Origin: Acidobacteriota bacterium
GTDB lineage: Bacteria; Acidobacteriota; Blastocatellia; Pyrinomonadales; Pyrinomonadaceae
Direction: 5' to 3'
NCBI GenBank assembly: GCA_020199975.1
Contig: JAIVJP010000077.1
Span: 1-6,651, forward strand
Length of the DNA stretch: 6,651 nt
The translations under genes and the position numbers were made by a program. The notes under the pieces are model-generated. The model ran no database searches. It had not been told where the DNA came from and saw nothing but the letters and a program-made list of their open reading frames with translations. Positions 5,277-6,651 of this stretch are shown one piece after another (position 1 is the stretch's first letter; every line of letters begins with the position of its first letter).

Positions 5277-6651
5277 CTAAATAAAGGCGAAATCGAACTG
5301 CTCCTGGTGAACCCTGGGGTCACTGTTAATATCCACCGGACCCAGGTATTCTTCGATCTCATTTAACACGTCGCGTTCCGGGCCGCGCAGCGCTCGCGCC
5401 ACTTCAGGATTGATTCGCAGCGTCGCTTGTTTGTTGGCTTTGTCGCCATTCATGGCTTTTCCCAGACGCCGCGCTTCCTCGAGCAACTCGTAGCAAACGG
5501 TCTGCGGAGATTTGATCAGCCCGGCGCCCTGGCAGTACTGGCAAGGAGCACAAAGCGTTCTTTCCAACGATTGCTTGACCCGCTTGCGAGTCATAATTAC
5601 CAGACCAAAATCATTGAAAGAGAGAACCTTCGTCGGCGACTTGTCATGACGCAGAGCGTCCTGCAACGCTTGCATAACCCGCGTGCGATTGCGTCGCTCC
5701 TCCATATCGATCAGATCCAGCACAATAATTCCGCCCAAATCGCGCAAACGAATCTGCCGGACAATTTCGTCGACTGCTTCTAGATTGGTCCGCGTGATCG
5801 TGTCTTCCAAACGACCGCTCCCACGGCCAACAAACTTGCCGGTATTGACGTCAATGGCCACCAATGCTTCGGTTTGGTTGATTACCAGATAGCCGCCGGA
5901 CCTTAGCCAGACTCTCGGCTTGATGGCTTTATCAATCTCGGCCTGTACGCCGTAGGCCTCCAGGATTGGCTGCTCCTTCGTGTAAAGCTTGATGCGTTTG
6001 ACCATGCGTGGCTGAATGCGATTCACAAACTCCACAATGCGGGCGTATTCCTCTTCGGAGTCGACTCGAATTGCGGAAAAATCATCCGACAACTGGTCGC
6101 GCAGGATGCGCTGGACCAGATCGAGGTCGCGATGCACCAGCGAGGCGGGCTTCGATTTCTCGGCGGCCGCTCGAATGTCGAGCCAGGTTCTTACCAGGTA
6201 GCGCACGTCTTCGCGCAAATCCGGTTCGCTTATGCCTACACCGGCCGTTCGCACGATGAAACCGCCCGACGGAATATCCTCTTCCGCTCTCAGCATTTGG
6301 ATCAGCTTCCGCAGCCGGTGTCGTTCGCTGTCCGATTCGATCTTCCGAGAGACCCCCAAATGTTCCACCGTTGGCATGTAAACAAGAAAACGACCCGGCA
6401 GCGCGATGTGAGAAGTGATGCGGGCACCCTTCTTGGCAATCGGTTCCTTAGCGATCTGGACGAGAATCTCCTGTCCTTCATCCAGCAGATCCGTAATCGT
6501 TGGTTGTTGTCGATCTCTTCGCGGGGAGCGTGGATAATTGCGAGAACTCTGCTCCCGGTCGCGAGAAGTTGGTTCTGGATCTGCCGCCTTCGCCAAGGGA
6601 GCAGCAGGCTTCGTTTCCTCAACCGGCGTGATATCTGTTGAGGTCTCCGTC
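5277..6651 (-). CDS. rng: Ribonuclease E/G family endoribonuclease (RNase G-like), N-terminus outside window
   Basis: The frame is open from the right edge to the TAG at 5279-5277, about 457 residues. RNase E/G is a cytoplasmic Mg-dependent endonuclease that cuts single-stranded RNA in rRNA maturation and mRNA decay. The first ~50 visible residues are a charged, Pro-rich linker; then the later part of the S1 domain follows (EGQEILVQIAKEPIAKKGAR, LPGRFLVYMP). Counting from a TTG at 6596, the catalytic metal site is clear: EALVAIDVNTGKFVG with Asp249 and Asn251, and GGIIVLDLIDM with Asp294, matching E. coli RNase E Asp303, Asn305 and Asp346. NLEAVDEIVRQIRLRDLGG between them is strongly conserved. 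The zinc-link follows as CQYCQG (Cys352, Cys355), and the small domain ends HQEQFDFAFI. No long RNase E-type C-terminal scaffold is present, so RNase G fits better, though the E/G split is loose outside proteobacteria. The TTG at 6596 is not a credible start because it falls inside the linker. Confidence 0.92.
   Translation of the reverse strand, partial: TETSTDITPVEETKPAAPLAKAADPEPTSRDREQSSRNYPRSPRRDRQQPTITDLLDEGQEILVQIAKEPIAKKGARITSHIALPGRFLVYMPTVEHLGVSRKIESDSERHRLRKLIQMLRAEEDIPSGGFIVRTAGVGISEPDLREDVRYLVRTWLDIRAAAEKSKPASLVHRDLDLVQRILRDQLSDDFSAIRVDSEEEYARIVEFVNRIQPRMVKRIKLYTKEQPILEAYGVQAEIDKAIKPRVWLRSGGYLVINQTEALVAIDVNTGKFVGRGSGRLEDTITRTNLEAVDEIVRQIRLRDLGGIIVLDLIDMEERRNRTRVMQALQDALRHDKSPTKVLSFNDFGLVIMTRKRVKQSLERTLCAPCQYCQGAGLIKSPQTVCYELLEEARRLGKAMNGDKANKQATLRINPEVARALRGPERDVLNEIEEYLGPVDINSDPRVHQEQFDFAFI

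Noticed and set aside
6132..6641. Plus-strand frame opposite the RNase E/G gene
   Set aside because: It is antisense to strongly conserved nuclease coding sequence and contains no motif.

Overview
The window looks like chromosomal DNA of an Acidobacteriota bacterium. This is inferred from three things: an Oar-like TonB-dependent receptor of the type that phylum carries in many copies, a futalosine-pathway menaquinone gene, and REP-like hairpin repeats between genes. No rRNA or other taxonomic marker is present, so the placement is tentative.

Layout from left to right. Positions 1-398 (+) hold the C-terminal third of MqnC (menaquinone synthesis by the futalosine route). Positions 399-622 are non-coding and contain a pair of inverted REP-like hairpins. 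Positions 623-892 (+) hold the first ~75 codons of a HAD-family phosphatase, cut off abruptly. Positions 847-882 hold a 28-bp perfect palindrome followed, on the minus strand, by a T-tract. It fits a terminator for the next gene, and it also supplies the spurious last codons of the HAD fragment. Positions 906-3840 (-) hold one TonB-dependent outer-membrane receptor broken into two frames near 2616. Positions 3841-4257 are non-coding: the receptor's Shine-Dalgarno, a ~150-nt leader, a sigma70-like promoter whose -35 box lies in a 17-bp tandem repeat, and a second perfect 28-bp palindrome. Positions 4258-5241 (-) hold an alpha/beta hydrolase. Positions 5277-6651 (-) hold a ribonuclease E/G-family protein that runs off the right edge; hydrolase and nuclease are probably cotranscribed.

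The genes do not form one pathway. The RNase G-hydrolase pair looks like housekeeping. The receptor has its own promoter and terminator and sits directly against a truncated HAD gene, which suggests past rearrangement. The receptor appears inactivated by a frameshifting deletion. I see no convincing new multi-gene system, no CRISPR array, no tRNA or rRNA, and no transposase. The most checkable oddities are the receptor lesion, the duplicated -35 region, the hydrolase lacking the usual catalytic histidine, and three different palindromic intergenic elements.
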